Positions 34,985 to 47,840 of a stretch of DNA of 64,000 bases are shown piece by piece; position 1 is the stretch's first letter, and the number at the start of each line of letters is the position of its first letter. The notes under the pieces are model-generated. The model was not told the DNA's origin, made no database searches, and saw nothing but the letters and a program-made list of their open reading frames with translations. The translations under genes and the position numbers were made by a program. This stretch comes from Rhabdophis nuchalis (lineage: Eukaryota; Chordata; Lepidosauria; Squamata; Natricidae), in the NCBI GenBank assembly GCA_039707465.1, contig CM077645.1, positions 145,631,503-145,695,502 of the forward strand. Reading direction: 5' to 3'.

Positions 34985-35045
34985 AGGCATGGGCGTGGCC
35001 AGGGCATGATGCATCCGACCTGCAGGCCTTGAGTTTGACAGCCTT
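34985..35045. mobile_element. hAT element end fragment
   Basis: CATGGGCGTGGCCAGGGCAT and CAGGCCTTGAGTTTGACAGC match the 3' end of the hAT element at 51042-51355 (GGGCCTTGAGTTTGACATTG). Short, with no counterpart left end. Confidence 0.55.
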
Positions 35046-35225
35046 GACCTCGAAAAATCCTGCCGTTATCCTGGCAAGGTTTGAAGTGGTTTGCTCTCAC
35101 CTCCTTTCCAGGACTGAGAGAAAATGACTAACCCAAGGTCCTCTATCCTGATTTGTGGTTTGATTAGACTGAAAACTATCAGTTTTCCACTTTCTAACCT
35201 GATGCTTTATCCACTGTACCAAACT
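35046..35225 (-). mobile_element. MIR/CORE-like tRNA-derived SINE, minus strand
   Basis: TGGCAAGGTTTGAAGTGGTT, CACCTCCTTTCCAGGACTGA and GACTAACCCAAGGTCCTC follow the order of the other copies. They are followed by a degraded inverse tRNA head (CTGATGCTTTATCCACTGTA). Confidence 0.6.
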
Positions 35226-35554
35226 CATTTTCAGAAGGCACTCACCCAACTGAAGTGGTATGAAAGTATTTTAAATAATTAAGTAAATAAAATATATGCA
35301 CTTAAAATGCTATAAGAAAACCAGGTGGGGGATTTTTAGTTTAATTTAAAACTATTGACATGTTTAGCTGTTATAATGTTCATTTTTAACATTTTAACAA
35401 TACATTGTATCTATATTCATTGACACATTTTTAAAAAGAATTCCTGTGGTTATGATGTTAAATGCACGGCCATGTTAAAACGTAAAGCTTCTTCTTTTTA
35501 ATGATATGATTTCTGCTTTTAATAGTTAATTATATTACCTCTATACAGTAAGTA
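35226..35554. other. Intronic sequence, nothing recognised
   Basis: AT-rich unique sequence. Confidence 0.5.
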
Positions 35555-35685
35555 TACAGGCAGTCCTCAAATTCCAAGCACAATTAAGACCAGAATTTCA
35601 GCTACTAAGTGAGTCTCAACCAATTTTATCACTTTTTCCCCTTCAGTTGTTAAGCAAATGACTGCAGTTGTTAAGTGCATCTTCT
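35555..35685. mobile_element. Miniature element fragment with TACAGGCAGTCCTC end
   Basis: Begins TACAGGCAGTCCTCAAATTC, followed by ACAATTAAGACCAGAATTTC and TTGTTAAGCAAATGACTGCA. The TA-starting terminal motif suits a TA-targeting miniature element. A short related fragment (GTAGTCCTCGACTCAGAATC) is at about 44049. The other end is missing. Confidence 0.55.
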
Positions 35686-37614
35686 CTATTTAGTACCTAT
35701 GTCTCTAATTGCAAATTAGTGGAGCTCCAGAGCTTTAAAATGGGTTTATACACTCTTGACACTTATATTTATCAATATGTTTTACAGATGTCTTCAGAAA
35801 TTTATTTTGAGTGGTATGCCTCTAGAATCTGTGTGTTGAGAACTTCATGCTATGAGGGGAGACAAAGTTGTGAGATTTATAAAGGGCACGCCTGGCCGCA
35901 AATAGCCCTGGTATTTTAATGAAGTATTTATACAAACGTCCCTATTTATCCCCTTCATGGAATTGATTGAAAGCAGGGAAGGAATACTTTTTCACATTGC
36001 CACATTACATGCTGGAATAAATGAAACAAGCAGTAACCTTTGGCACTATTTTTTCATTCAAACTACCTTTTGTTGTGATGAGCTTTGATAATATTCCTTG
36101 ACAAAGTTATGCAAAAATTCTATAGGTGGATGTGTTAGTTGACTAAAAGTAAAAAGTAGGCAGTGGTTATTTTGACATAAATAAAGTCTCTCTTTGAAAG
36201 TGTTTAATTTAGGCAAGAAAGTGATTTTCATAATGATACACAAGAGCTCTTTCTAATCCAAATCATATGGCATTCATTTACAAAGCACTGCAGTTGTGTC
36301 TACAAGTAGGTGTTACTAATAGCTTCCTTTTCTTCCAGAAAATTATACTCATCTGTTCCATAGCTCCTGTAAGATGTTGCCTTTTTTGAAAGAAACCTCC
36401 CAAATAGAAATAATGGGATTTAAAACAAAATCAAGCAAACCTCTATATTCATTTTTGTATTTGTTAGTGTGAGAAGTGTTTAGTGTCAGAAAGCTATAAA
36501 GGCAAAAAAAAAAAAAAATTAAAATGCTTTCCTCAGCAAAACCATCTGGTTTCGTTTCCTGTGCTTCAATAACTGTATGTGAGTTATTATCAAGATTACT
36601 CCCATAGTTTTCTAAGTGGTCTTGGAACACTGGTGGTCTTAAAAAACAGTTGGAATGATTGAAGACTTGGGTTTTCTTTCAAGTATAAAATTTCCTAGTT
36701 GTGACTCCCAATTGAGAAATTAAAAATTGCTGTCATATTTTGGAAGGTAACCAATTATTTTAAGATAAACCAAAATAATTTTTTAAATGTGTCATGTACA
36801 ATGCAGTAGTGTTGTCCACCTAATAGATGGCTTCTTCTAATGTTCAGATTCAAGAGTGCTAGATTAATCTTATATAGCATACAGTTGAAAGAGTTAAATT
36901 TATGGCCATGAAGTAACCTGAAGATGTAAAACAATGGAAAAGCATAACCTCATTTTATCAATTTTGTCTTTTTTTTCCAAAAAATGATTGAGTCTAAATA
37001 AATCGTTTTCTGAAGAATAACCTTTAATATACAAGTACTTAGTGAACTGTTCTTATCCATTTTCAGATACTATCAATCTATATATGATAATAATCACTTG
37101 TAAGAAGACATTTTAGAAGATCTCATGTATACAAAATATCACTTGTAACATCACTTTTAATAATTCAGGGGTCTTCAGGAATATGAACATTTGCAAAAAG
37201 CTTGGAAAAATATTAGTGTTGCGGACCCTTCAGTTCTAAAATGTTAATATTTTATACTATTTTGTAGATATGGGGACCTTTTGGCATGAGACTAGGTTTC
37301 ACAATTGTGCATGAAACAACTGTGATTCTTCTTCAGTGTCAAACAACATTCCTCAAATCTACAGGGTATACTTAATATGCCACTTCTAGTTTTAGAACAA
37401 ATACTTGAATTTTCAACTATAGGTGTTCTGGGATGTGGCTTGACCTAACAAATAATGTTAATGATCCAAAGATAGAGCAATTGAACTTTCTAACTGGTCA
37501 CCTTTGGCGGGCTTTCAACTTATCTCAGGAGACTGGCAGCTCTGGTTAATGGGATATATAAATGGAGAAAGTTTATTGCAGTCAAACAGTGCTACTGCAT
37601 GGTTGTTCTTATTT
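35686..37614. other. Intronic sequence, nothing recognised
   Basis: About 1.9 kb of unique AT-rich sequence, with an A14 run at 36507-36520. No exon signature. Confidence 0.5.
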
Positions 37615-37845
37615 TTGGAGCCGTGGTGGTGCATTGGTTAGAATGCAGTATTGCAGGCTAATTCTGCTTACTGCCAGGAGTTTGATTAAGGTTGACTTGG
37701 CCTTCCATCCTTCCAAGGTCGGTAAAATGAAGTCCCAGATTGTTGGGGGCAATATGCTGAGTCTGTAAACTGCTTAGAGAGGGCAATAAAGCACTATGGA
37801 GTTGTAGATAAGTCTAAGTGTTATTGATATTGCTATTGCTAGCAC
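37615..37845 (+). mobile_element. tRNA-derived SINE with MIR/L2-like tail
   Basis: The tRNA-like head (GTGGTGGTGCATTGGTTAGA as box A region; CAGGAGTTTGATTAAGG as a degraded box B) is followed by TTGACTTGGCCTTCCATCCT, AGATTGTTGGGGGCAATATG and a tail CTGTAAACTGCTTAGAGAGG with ATAAGTCTAAGTG. Minus-strand copies occur at 26393-26614 and 53322-53552. It has the layout of a CORE/MIR-like SINE and is common in snakes as far as I recall. Confidence 0.75.
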
Positions 37846-37885
37846 TATTTCCCTCATAATTTAAATACATGGATATCACATATAG

Positions 37886-38100
37886 CAGGGGTGCCAAACT
37901 CATGTCCCGTGTGCCGGATGGGTCCCATGAACTGCTTAGATCTGATCCGCAAGGCAAGCCTGGAAATACCAAAGGTCTGGCCCATGGTGCCTCTGCTGGC
38001 CAAAATGGGGCACAGGGAGCCATATGCAGGGGGCCCATGCACCATTATGGCCAGCAGAGTGCTGCAGGAGGCTATCCAGGCTGAAAATGGGGCACTGGGG
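37886..38100. mobile_element. hAT-type non-autonomous element, left part
   Basis: Begins CAGGGGTGCCAAACTCATGT and continues with GGGTCCCATGAACTGCTTAG and CTGGCCAAAATGGGGCACAG, matching the general plan of the element at 51042-51355 (AGGGGTGTCAAACTC start, GGGCCGGATC motifs). The right terminal repeat is not visible. Confidence 0.6.
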
Positions 38101-38109
38101 GTTCCCCAC

Positions 38110-38345
38110 AGTAAGCGTTTAATTCAAATTGCAGCTTCCTGTAGGAGAAGAGCAGGTAGAGCTAGTAGATAGAGTTAAGTGCATCATCCACTTAGAATTG
38201 TTGCATTCCCACCAACACTCCAAATTCAACCTCTCCTGAATTCCTTTGACCGTTATCTGGCGCCAATTTAGTGTTGATCTTTAGTTGACCAGATTATTCA
38301 ATAAATCTTGTAGGCCGCAACCTAGGCATCCTGATTCTTTGTGCC
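38110..38345 (+). repeat. Unclassified interspersed repeat, second copy
   Basis: Shares ordered blocks with 20160-20475. It continues further than that copy, with CAATAAATCTTGTAGGCCGC and TTCTTTGTGCCCGACA. An AATAAA signal followed by a sequence ending in CA would be compatible with the end of a long terminal repeat, but no partner repeat, primer-binding site or coding region was found. Unclassified. Confidence 0.5.
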
Positions 38346-39632
38346 CGACATTTCTTTTATCTTTACTTAATTGCCTTATTAGTAACCTTTGATTTTGACT
38401 GTGCCCAGAGTTACCTTGGCTGAAGTCAGAGGTAGAATTTCTCCATATTATTCAAAACATTACTGTATCACAGCCATGCCCTCAAAAGCTAATTTGTTTT
38501 TAAGATTCACCCTCTGTCTCTAAAACTGTTTTCTAATCCCTGGTTTAAGTTAATATATTGAATGGAAAGTACATGGAAGACTTTAGGCATATTTTAACTG
38601 CTATTATTGACTTAACGATTTTTAAGCAGTGTTCTTGTTCATTCTTCCTATACAGATACTGTGCATTATGTACATCTGGCATTTTTGCATTTGACATCCT
38701 AAGATTCTTATAGAGGAGAAGAATCTTACTGCTAGAATGGCAAATCCACTAATATGAAAAAAGGACTCAAGATTTATTTTATTAAGGTGCTTTTATTAAT
38801 TTTGTAATTTAAAGAAAAATTCCTAGAAACGTGTCAAGAACCTCTTAACATTGAATATATTTAATATATTAAATCCACAATATTGCACTCAAATGGTATA
38901 TATTTTGTGCATATGTTACATAAATTGTCCCTTACAGATAATGAGAAAAAGACAAAGCTCACTAGTAGTGAAACAGCACTAATAATCTTGTAGCGCCTTA
39001 TTCTAAGCAACCACCTACCACAGAGACTGACTTATTTACAGTATGCTGAGCTTCTTTCGTTTGTAGAGCCAACCTTTCCCATTTTAAATCATTTTTTCTG
39101 AGTTTATTTATTCTGGTTTTACATATTGAGATTTGAAGGTCAAAGAACCTATTCGACAATTATAGTAACTATTTTCTGTCATTTTGGATCATAGTCTATC
39201 CTTGTATTACTTGCATCATCATACAATTAAATGTTATGAAACATTTTACCAGCTCTTCTAAAAAACATAATAGCCTTCAGACCAGTTATTTATTTATTTA
39301 AACAATTTAAATGGCTTTCCATCTCATGAAAGTGCCTCTGGGAGGCATACAAGGTAAAGTACACACACGCACAAGCACACACACAGACACAAATTTAACA
39401 AACCAAACCGTAATGTCTGAGGTCACAATAGCAATCCTATCTCATAAGAAGGCAACATTAACCAACAAAACGTGCCTAACCATCTGGGTCCATCTGATTC
39501 TATTTTCAGTTGAGATTGTTAATAGGCTTGAATACGCTGGAATTCTAGTTCACCAATTAAGCTTTAAGTTTATTTACTGAATATTTACCAAGTGTTATCT
39601 TCAGATTTTGGTTTAGTTTGGCCTTTGCATGA
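38346..39632. other. Intronic sequence, nothing recognised
   Basis: Unique AT-rich sequence with a short AC-rich patch at about 39358-39390. Confidence 0.5.
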
Positions 39633-39640
39633 GGTTAGAG

Positions 39641-39772
39641 CAGGGGTCTCCAACCTTTGCAACTTTAAGTCTGAAGGATTTCAGCTCCCAGACTTCTCCA
39701 GCCAGCTTTGGCTGGAGAATTCTGGGAGCTGAAGTCCTTCAGACTTAAAGTTGCAAAGGTTGGAGACCCCTG
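39641..39772. mobile_element. Palindromic hAT-type miniature element with perfect target duplication
   Basis: A 132-base near-perfect hairpin starting CAGGGGTCTCCAACCTTTGC and ending in its complement. It is flanked by exact 8-base repeats GGTTAGAG at 39633-39640 and 39773-39780. This confirms hAT-type transposition for the whole palindromic family. Confidence 0.92.
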
Positions 39773-42700
39773 GGTTAGAGCACATGTCTGTGATTTGTAC
39801 TATTAAAACTACCAGTTCCCATCTGAATGCCTCATATTTGGTTACGATAGTTGGTTTTATGGATGAAAATGGAAACAGGTGGGCTTTTTTTACAAGCAGT
39901 TGCTCTCTTTCCCACCTTTCTAAACTCAAAAAAATCCTGAAAAATCGAGTAAAGTAGACTGCAAATAATTCAGGTGTCATACCAATTAACTTTGATGGTC
40001 CAATCTCAGCATGTGGTAAGCAGGGAGCACATCAGATTACGCGCCCTTGTCTCATGTTATGAAAACATCAGTGTTCTCTATGTGTATAATGAATCAATCA
40101 GGTATGACCGTAACAACTAAAAACATTAAAGAGATGATTTTGCTGTTTTCTATTTTTAAAGTTAGAGTTGTACTATTTTGGCTTCTATTATTTTTCATTA
40201 TAAAGTTATAGTTACGTAGCATGCCTTAAGTGGATTTTAAGCTTAAATGCAGCCTTAAAGAGATTTTAAATAAATGCTGGCATATTGCCATATTGGTTTG
40301 GTTGGCTAATACCTAATATGATTATGATTGTTACTTTATTAAGCTGAGTAGTGGAAGCTTGGACACACTATTTTTTATACGCTGACAGTTAGGGCTCATT
40401 GTTTATTTGCTTATTCGTCAGAAGTGAGTTTGATTGGGATGAAGGAAGACCTGTTATCATAGGACATCCATTTAAATTAGATTGGCAGACAATAGAACAT
40501 CCTCTCTAATGAAAACAACTCATTGGGGAAAGCATCAACCATGTTTCTTTGCATTTTACTGAATACAGATGATAGCTATGATTAACCCAAATGAGTCGCT
40601 GGGGATTTATTGTTTTCTTAGAGATAAGACGTGCATTTCCTTCATTGGCACTTCTGGCAAATAACTTGAACTCTGTTAAATGCGTAAGGATTTTTTTTAA
40701 GGCATGTTGCCTTCTATTACAATTGTCTGAACTGTGTGTCATTTGAGCCTTAGAAATTTGCAGGTCCTTTCTTTTTATCATGCACTCTGTGTCCAACAGT
40801 GCTTTTTCTGTTCCATTGCTTGCCCTTCTCCCCAAAGCTGAAATAAATCAAAGTTGGTTGAGACTCAGTCGCAATAAATCAAGGCCTGTCCAAAACTGGA
40901 GCCTGCCCAGTCAAAATGTCATAGTTTGGCTTTCACTGAGGATTAATTAAAGGGCTGATATAAAGCCCAGATGTGCTTCAGGAGAGTAACAAAATGCCTG
41001 GTGATGGCCATACTAAAAATCAAGGCTTCTCATGAATCTGCCCACCCAAGTGATGAAGAAGTATAAGATTTTGGAGGAAAGAAAAGTGGGAGAAAAACCG
41101 AATCAAGTGTGTTCTTAGATTTATTTATTTTTTTAGATCTTCTGTTTCGAAAACAAGAGCAGCTCAGTGCTGCAGCTTTTCTGGAAAAATAACGTTTTTG
41201 TAGGTATGTAAAACGGCAGTAGAAACAAATTTCATGATTAACATGAAATGTTAATTGGGATGGAAAGGAATACATAATCCCAAATCTTTATTGTAAAAAG
41301 ACCTTTTGCATTCCTTATTCAAGACAGTTTTTCAAAATTCAACATTTACTTATTCATTATATACATATATCTCCTTTTAGTAACAAATGAATGTATATCT
41401 CATTAACTGTATAGATAACATAATTTTAAAATATATCTACCCTATTTGAAGTCTTCATAGTTTCCACAAGTGACAGTTTTAAAATGTTAATTAAAATTGG
41501 ATTATTATTATTTTTTAGTTGTGTCATCCATTCCACCAGTTTTAATATTAAAAACCTAGGTATAAAATGCTATTGTTTTCTCCTGTTAAAATCACCTTTT
41601 TTCTAGTCTGAAATTTTCTGTAGTTAATTGGATTGAGATAGTGGCTATAGAAATTGAATGAATGAATGAATAAAAATTAAAAAAATTGATATATATATTT
41701 TGCATTGTTTGCTCAATCTCTTGAATACAATTATAAATAATTTCTCTGTCTCAATGGCCTTGCAAGTTATTTCTCTTTTTCATAGATCTTAGATCAACTT
41801 ATGGACTGCCCTTCTTTCTCTATACCCAACTTAAAAGCAACTCAGGCCAACTAGCTATATTTTCTATTATCTGGCTAATAGAACTAATGAGATGAGGAAA
41901 GAAAATCATACATTGGAATACCCAGCATCCCATTATGAAGTTAAAATAGGGGGGAAACCCTAATTAAAAAGTTTGAATGAAAAGTTTGATAACTTTGACA
42001 ACAATTAAAATTACAGTAGTCATAAGGAATTGTAGAATTGTTGAGTATAAAAATAAAAGGAAAATAGCACACATTTGCCGCTGTTATCTAGGATTAGGAC
42101 AGATGGTGTCGTCCTAGTCACCAATCAAGAGCAATACACATACTTAAGAAGATGCAGTTCTGATCTTTTGAGCTACAATTTAATCAAATTATCTTGTTTT
42201 GTTTTTTTAATCTGATGATGAAATCTAGCAAAGTGTTATTAAAATGGAGATGTCTTAGGGTGCCTGGTTTGAAATTCTGGCATTCTTTGGCATTTGCGTT
42301 ACAGTATGGATGATAACTTTTTCTCAAATGAGTAAATATAAAAATAGCTCTATTAAAATGGTATTTTATACATTCTAAATTTTTGAAGCTCTCTGTTTTT
42401 CATTGTCAATTCATAGAAACTTTCTAAAACTTTTGAGATTAAGACAGCTTCTGTGGTTCCTTCTGTGGTTGCTATTATCTAACCTATAATAAAAGTATGT
42501 ATGCATGTCAAAATAACCTAAAGAGAGAAGAAAACAAAAAAATTACTCAAAAATCTTTTGATTTTTATAAAGTCCTTTGAGCAAGCAAAAAGATAACAAG
42601 AATTTCATAGAGGTTTAGTTGGGGAATTCAAACAGTGTTTTCCTCTAAATTGACTTGGCTAACTTAGGTGCTTAACAAGGCAAGAAGAAAAAAATAGGCC

Positions 42701-44433
42701 TATCTATTTATGGTAACTTAAATTATAATCAATGACTGTAACCGTGTCCTACAATGTTTATAGCCTTAAAACATTCTGATGTATATTTGCCAAAAGAACA
42801 AGCTTGTAGCAGTGCTTGAAGTGGGAATACTTCAGCATCAAGTGGCCACTTTCAGCTCTTAAGAAAAGTTTTGTTAGAAAGAAGCAGACGAAGGATATAC
42901 TGTATCTGACGAAAAGAGAATCAGTCAAGTGCTTTAGATGAGAATGACAACCAGAAAACAAGCTGTAGAAAATACTTTTACTCACTGATATTTAAAATCA
43001 GTGCTTAAACCTCTAGGGAAGGAACAAGTTTTGGCTCAACAGGAAATGAGTTTGATGCTTTGAAGAACACAAGGGATACAATTGCGACCTCCAAGGGAAG
43101 AGTTATACTAGATGATCCCTATTAATGTATGCCAACTGGACTCACTGACATAAAATATGCTTTCTCCAGGACTGGGGATCAAGGATATAATGATATGACT
43201 CATCAAGCCTATGGCAGAAATCCCTTCTTATTCATCCATGTGTGAATAATGCTAGGAGCAGCTACAACAAAATCACACTGGATCCTGCAAAGGAAACCAA
43301 AGAAACCAGGAGCTCAGGTGCTATTGTCATCAATCCTTCTAACCCAGGGAAAATGCTTGAAAAGAAGAATAACAACATTTGAGAGACTACCTATAGAAGC
43401 AAAAATATTTATTTATGGATTGTTGAACTGCAACAATCCTAGATGATGATAACATAATAGATTGTACCTCATTTAGACCCAAATTAATGATTGGTCAAAT
43501 CATGTAATCCGAACAACTTTAAATAATCCCACAGGCTTGAAAGTGGAATCCTAGACATGAGAAATTGGGCACTACAAGAGTAAATAACACAATAGGAATG
43601 TATTAATTTAATGAAAGTCAGGTGGAACATTAACTCAACATTATGTTTATGATATGTGATAATACTCATTTGGCTTGAATTCTTATTACATGAAGAGGAT
43701 TATGATATAAATAGAGAATTATTCTAATAATAATATTCTTGTGATTGAAATACAGGAATTTTGTATTCTGCTTCTGTCAACCGCTCAGCTGAGGAGTGAA
43801 TATGAGTGATATTTTTCTAAAAACAAATTGCAGATCTTTCAAAGAGGCATGAAGTATTATTAATGGGGAATTTTGAATCACCCCCATGTCTCTTGGGAAA
43901 CAAATTCAGTCAAACATCATCCTTCCAGGAAATTCCTGATCTGTCTTGCTGACATTTCCCTCTTCAGTAGGTGAAAGAAGGCATGAGGCCATCAGCTATT
44001 TAAGTCCTTTCAGCTAGGACTTCATGCTAACCAATAGGGAAGTACACGTAGTCCTCGACTCAGAATCACAATTGGTGTAGATTTTACAAATTAAAATTCT
44101 TTAAAAGTAGATTTTCTTACTTGATCTTTATGTGCAAATAAAACAGAATGTCACCAATGTTAATAACAAAGACAAGCTACTTAATTTTTATTCTGTTTCC
44201 ATCTTTATTCTGCTTGAGAAAGCAGGTTGTTTTACTTGACAAGTTGGAAAAGTTGGTTTAAAAAATGGATTCCAGATCAGGTTTGACAGAAACGTACAGA
44301 ATAACTACTGATTTTGAACATAAAAATGGAATAGATAAAGATTTATTCATTGCCATCGAGAATGGAGAAGACAGAATAATGTTCTTAGAATGCAGGGGAT
44401 AGATTTTGGCTAAATGTGAATAAAAACATACTA
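39773..44433. other. Intronic sequence, mostly nothing recognised; regulatory candidate at 40830-41030
   Basis: About 4.7 kb without clear repeats. The stretch at about 40830-41030 is complex and microsatellite-free, and includes a homeodomain-type GATTAATTAA (40941) and a small hairpin GGGCT..AAGCCC (40952). The part at 43020-43460 gives short peptide-like runs in several frames but no convincing gene. A short TACAGG-type fragment lies at about 44049. Confidence 0.45.
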
Positions 44434-44503
44434 ACCGCCCTGGGTCCTAACAAGGAGAAGGGCGGGGTATAAATTCGATAAAATAAATAAATAAATAAAT
44501 AAA
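44434..44503 (+). mobile_element. L2-clade LINE 3' tail only
   Basis: CCGCCCTGGGTCCTAACAAG followed by GAGAAGGGCGGGGTATAAAT and an AAATAAAT tail is identical in layout to the last 70 bases of the LINE at 56902-57577. It is an extreme 5' truncation, useful as a marker of the same subfamily. Confidence 0.88.
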
Positions 44504-45424
44504 AAACAGGAAAAGCTGCTTGACATTGGGTCCAATTACTCAGGGAGTTGTGAACAACTCTTCACTGAGTATATTCAAGCATAGGCTTGACCACCATTTG
44601 TTGGGTTATTTTCATTTAGATTCCAGCATTAAGCAGAATTTGCTCTTGAGGGCTAAAATAAACCCCTTCCAATTCTATGACTATTGAGCAATTGACAATT
44701 TGCACAGCAAATAATATTAATATCTTGCACCTTGTAAGTTGGAATCTGGCCATCATCAGAATGTAGAACAACAGAATTCAATTGTCAATTAATTGTTTAT
44801 ATTGGCTAATTTAACTGTATGAACCATTACTAATCTGCTTTTATATTGTTTCCACATTTCTGCACAGACTGAGGAAATGATATATTTGTACAGTTAATAT
44901 TTGAAATTTTGAAATACCTCTCAACGGTGTTTATTTACAGCACAGTATCATATATTGCAGATTGGCAAAGAGTGTAATATTAGTTTCATGTTTCAAAGTT
45001 AGCAACAGTAATCACAGCTAACATGTTTTAGTGTAATTTCTAACTTGTCACCTTCTGAAATTTTACTGTTTTTATTTACCACACAGTTTATCTTAAATCA
45101 GTTTTTCTGTTCCAAATTGATAACATGTTAATGTTCTGAAAATGAATGAAACCCTTCATATGAATGAAGAAAAATGTGAAACATTTCAAAACAAGATGAT
45201 TAGCCAGTGACAAGCTCAAAAGATTTTACTATCTAATATTTTTTCTTTTCTTCTGGGTGGTCTCTAGCTCCAGTGCTTTAAAATACTTTCTCTGCCCGTC
45301 ACACTGTTCTGTTTAGCCTCTTTCATGTTGGACATTCTCCAAAGATACCATCCTTCCTAACTAGGACAACTAGCAATGATTTCTTTAATCATTATGCAGA
45401 AATGCTCTATGCTTGTGCCTAGAG
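44504..45424. other. Intronic sequence, nothing recognised
   Basis: Unique AT-rich sequence. Confidence 0.5.
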
Positions 45425-45545
45425 AGGAGTGTCCAACCTTGACAACTTTAAGAGTTGTTGACTTCAACTCCCAGTGTTCCCCACCAGCATGGGAAGTTGA
45501 AGTCCACTGGTCTTAAAGTTGCCAAGCTTGGCCACTCTGGCCTAG
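45425..45545. mobile_element. Palindromic hAT-type miniature element, decayed
   Basis: GTCCAACCTTGACAACTTTA, GACTTCAACTCCCAGTGTTC and the complementary half GTTGAAGTCCACTGGTCTTA match the family at 25557 and 39641. The ends have diverged and no target duplication is readable. Confidence 0.7.
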
Positions 45546-47464
45546 AAATTATTTTTTCAAAATACTTAAACTGAAAGCAAAATCTAATTTTAAAAAATGA
45601 GTATTTTTAAAAAAATATATCAAATAAAACTCATCAGGCATCTAATGCTGTTTGTGGACAAGATTCTGGTCCAGCCTTTTCAGCTGAACCTTTGCTTGTT
45701 ATAACAAGGAAGATAAATATTCTTTTTTCCCTGTGCTTTTTTTGCCCTTGTGAATTGGCCACTCAACTGCACCGCAAGTACAAATCTCTGGCCTGTAACC
45801 AGTCTTAAGGCAGGAATCAGATTGATATTTTATTAAAATGCCACTGAGCAACAGAACTTCAGTTTGATTCAGTACATAGGATTTAAGATTTGACAATGTT
45901 TGACTGATGGTTTTCTGGAAACCTGCTTTATGATGTTATGCGTTGGAATATACTAAATTCATGCATAGTATTTTTGTATTTAAGAAAGGCATGAAATATG
46001 CATCATAAACAGTAAAGAGCAATACTTTTTCATTCTTTAGCTTGTCCTACTTAGGCTAAGGTGCATCCGTTATTCTCGTACTATCTTGCAGATTTGGTCA
46101 CTCATATGTTACCCATATAAATATAGGTTTATTCATAATGCAGGTGTTGCGATGTTTTATATACATTTATATTTCATTATTTATATAATGGTTACACTAT
46201 ATTTGCATTGTTTTTACTTGATATAAGCTGCTGAAAGTCATTCCTAAACTGGATACCTATATAAATAGAAGAAATAAATAAGTGAACATAAAATACTTGT
46301 AATTATGTCTTTCATTTATAAATTGTTTAATTTACAAAACTAGTTTAATAACACCTATATTCTAATTTTATTTATCTACCTATTTATTTATCTTCTGCCT
46401 GCCTGTCTGTCTTTAGCTATCTATATTGAAAATAAAGAACATATGAAAGTAATGCAGCAAAAGAGTTTCGAACTCGGTCATATAATTTAGACTTTTAACT
46501 TCCAGTGAAAATACTTAGGTAGAAAGAACAAAAGGGATATATTTCCTCTTAACTGTTTATATTTTTAGATTTCTATAGTTTTGTTGATACTAGTATTTTA
46601 AGAAAGGTTGAATCTATTTCAGAAGAATTTAAAAAATATTTCTTTCACATAAGAAAATTGCTTATGAAAATTCTATTTAAAATTTTCCTTTATAGTTTTT
46701 AAGTTTGGAGAGGCACGATGATAAATTCAGTGACTTGTAGTAGCTCCCAAATGTTTGGTTTCATTAAAAAGCTCATATGAAGCAAGCTGGTTTTTCACTG
46801 TATTTTTAAAGATGTGACTAAGCTAATTCCATTTTTCATCATCAGTTCATCCCTTTGCACCCTTACAAAATAAATAGTCCTTCATTTGAATTCAATTTAG
46901 CTACAGTTATGCCTTATTTATACCTTGTTCCTTTTTTCTCTTTTTTTTTTCAAACTACTGTTCATCTTAACTGTAAGATTTCCCAGGTGCCTCAAGTTGA
47001 GTAGTAGAAATGATTTTAGTATGGCGAAATAATTTTCCTGCTCATTTTGGATGCAAACTCCAATTTGTGAAAATGGCTCAAGATGCATTTTCCCGTAAAA
47101 ATGGATACTGAATATGGATAATTTAGTTTGCAATTGTGTTAGATAGAGTTCATCATTATGTTATCTATGGTCTGCCCTTCCTTAATTTAGAATGGATGCC
47201 AGCATAATTATCATCGTTTCAGATCATGATTTTTTCCTTTTGCTAGCCTCTGAGGGACTACTTACCTTGCTCTGAATTTAAGGGCTTACTAATATAAACA
47301 AGGAAGATAGTGTGCAACCCAGTATGAGCAGTAAGCCAGCAGTGAAAACTAAGATTGAGTTTAACAGGAATGAGAAAAGACTGCCATGTACCTGATTGTT
47401 AAATGCAACAAAAAGGCCTCAAATGTTCATATATGCTCCACTACAGGTAATAATTGGTGTGTCT
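45546..47464. other. Intronic sequence, nothing recognised
   Basis: About 1.9 kb of AT-rich sequence with degenerate ATTT/TCTG repeats at about 46365-46425. Confidence 0.5.
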
Positions 47465-47840
47465 TTCAAACATCAGTTGGAGAAAAATATTCCGGAAATA
47501 TCTAGGTGCCAGGCCATATAGGGCGAGAGCACCAAGGATCCAGTGGGGGGATACAACCGGTATGCCCTGATATGGGTGCACCGATACCTGCTGGGAGCAC
47601 CAGGTACGGTGCTCTGGTGGGTCCGCCTGCCCGCCCAGTCTCCTTAGCTCTATTTGAGCCAACCAGGGCATTTGTGCACGTGCACAGGGCGTACGGCACC
47701 TGCACAATGCTCTGCCGAGTAGCTGAAGCATCACGGGCAGTGGGTATGCATGCGCAGGCTGCACACATACACATGGTGGATACCTGGCCCCGTTGCAGTG
47801 TACCAGTTGCAACGGACCCGGAACCCACCACTGCAAGGAT
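47465..47840. mobile_element. GC-rich interspersed repeat, probably a composite of a LINE scrap and a hAT-like element
   Basis: The left edge (GGAAATATCTAGGTGCCAGG, CCATATAGGG) resembles a CR1/L3-group LINE scrap. The rest, read on the minus strand, begins GCAGTGGTGGGTTCCGGGTC, similar to hAT ends of the CAGTGGTG type, and is GC- and CpG-rich to about 47530. Open frames on both strands reflect base composition. No domain was recognised. Low confidence in the family. Confidence 0.4.

Noticed and set aside
38110..38345. Solo retroviral long terminal repeat
   Set aside because: There is an AATAAA signal and a CA end, but no matching TG start, target duplication or primer-binding site. Kept as an unclassified repeat only.
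43020..43460. Possible processed pseudogene (short peptide run GAIVINPSNP resembling aminotransferases)
   Set aside because: The resemblance covers about ten residues, the surrounding frames are broken, and no poly(A) or target duplication is visible.
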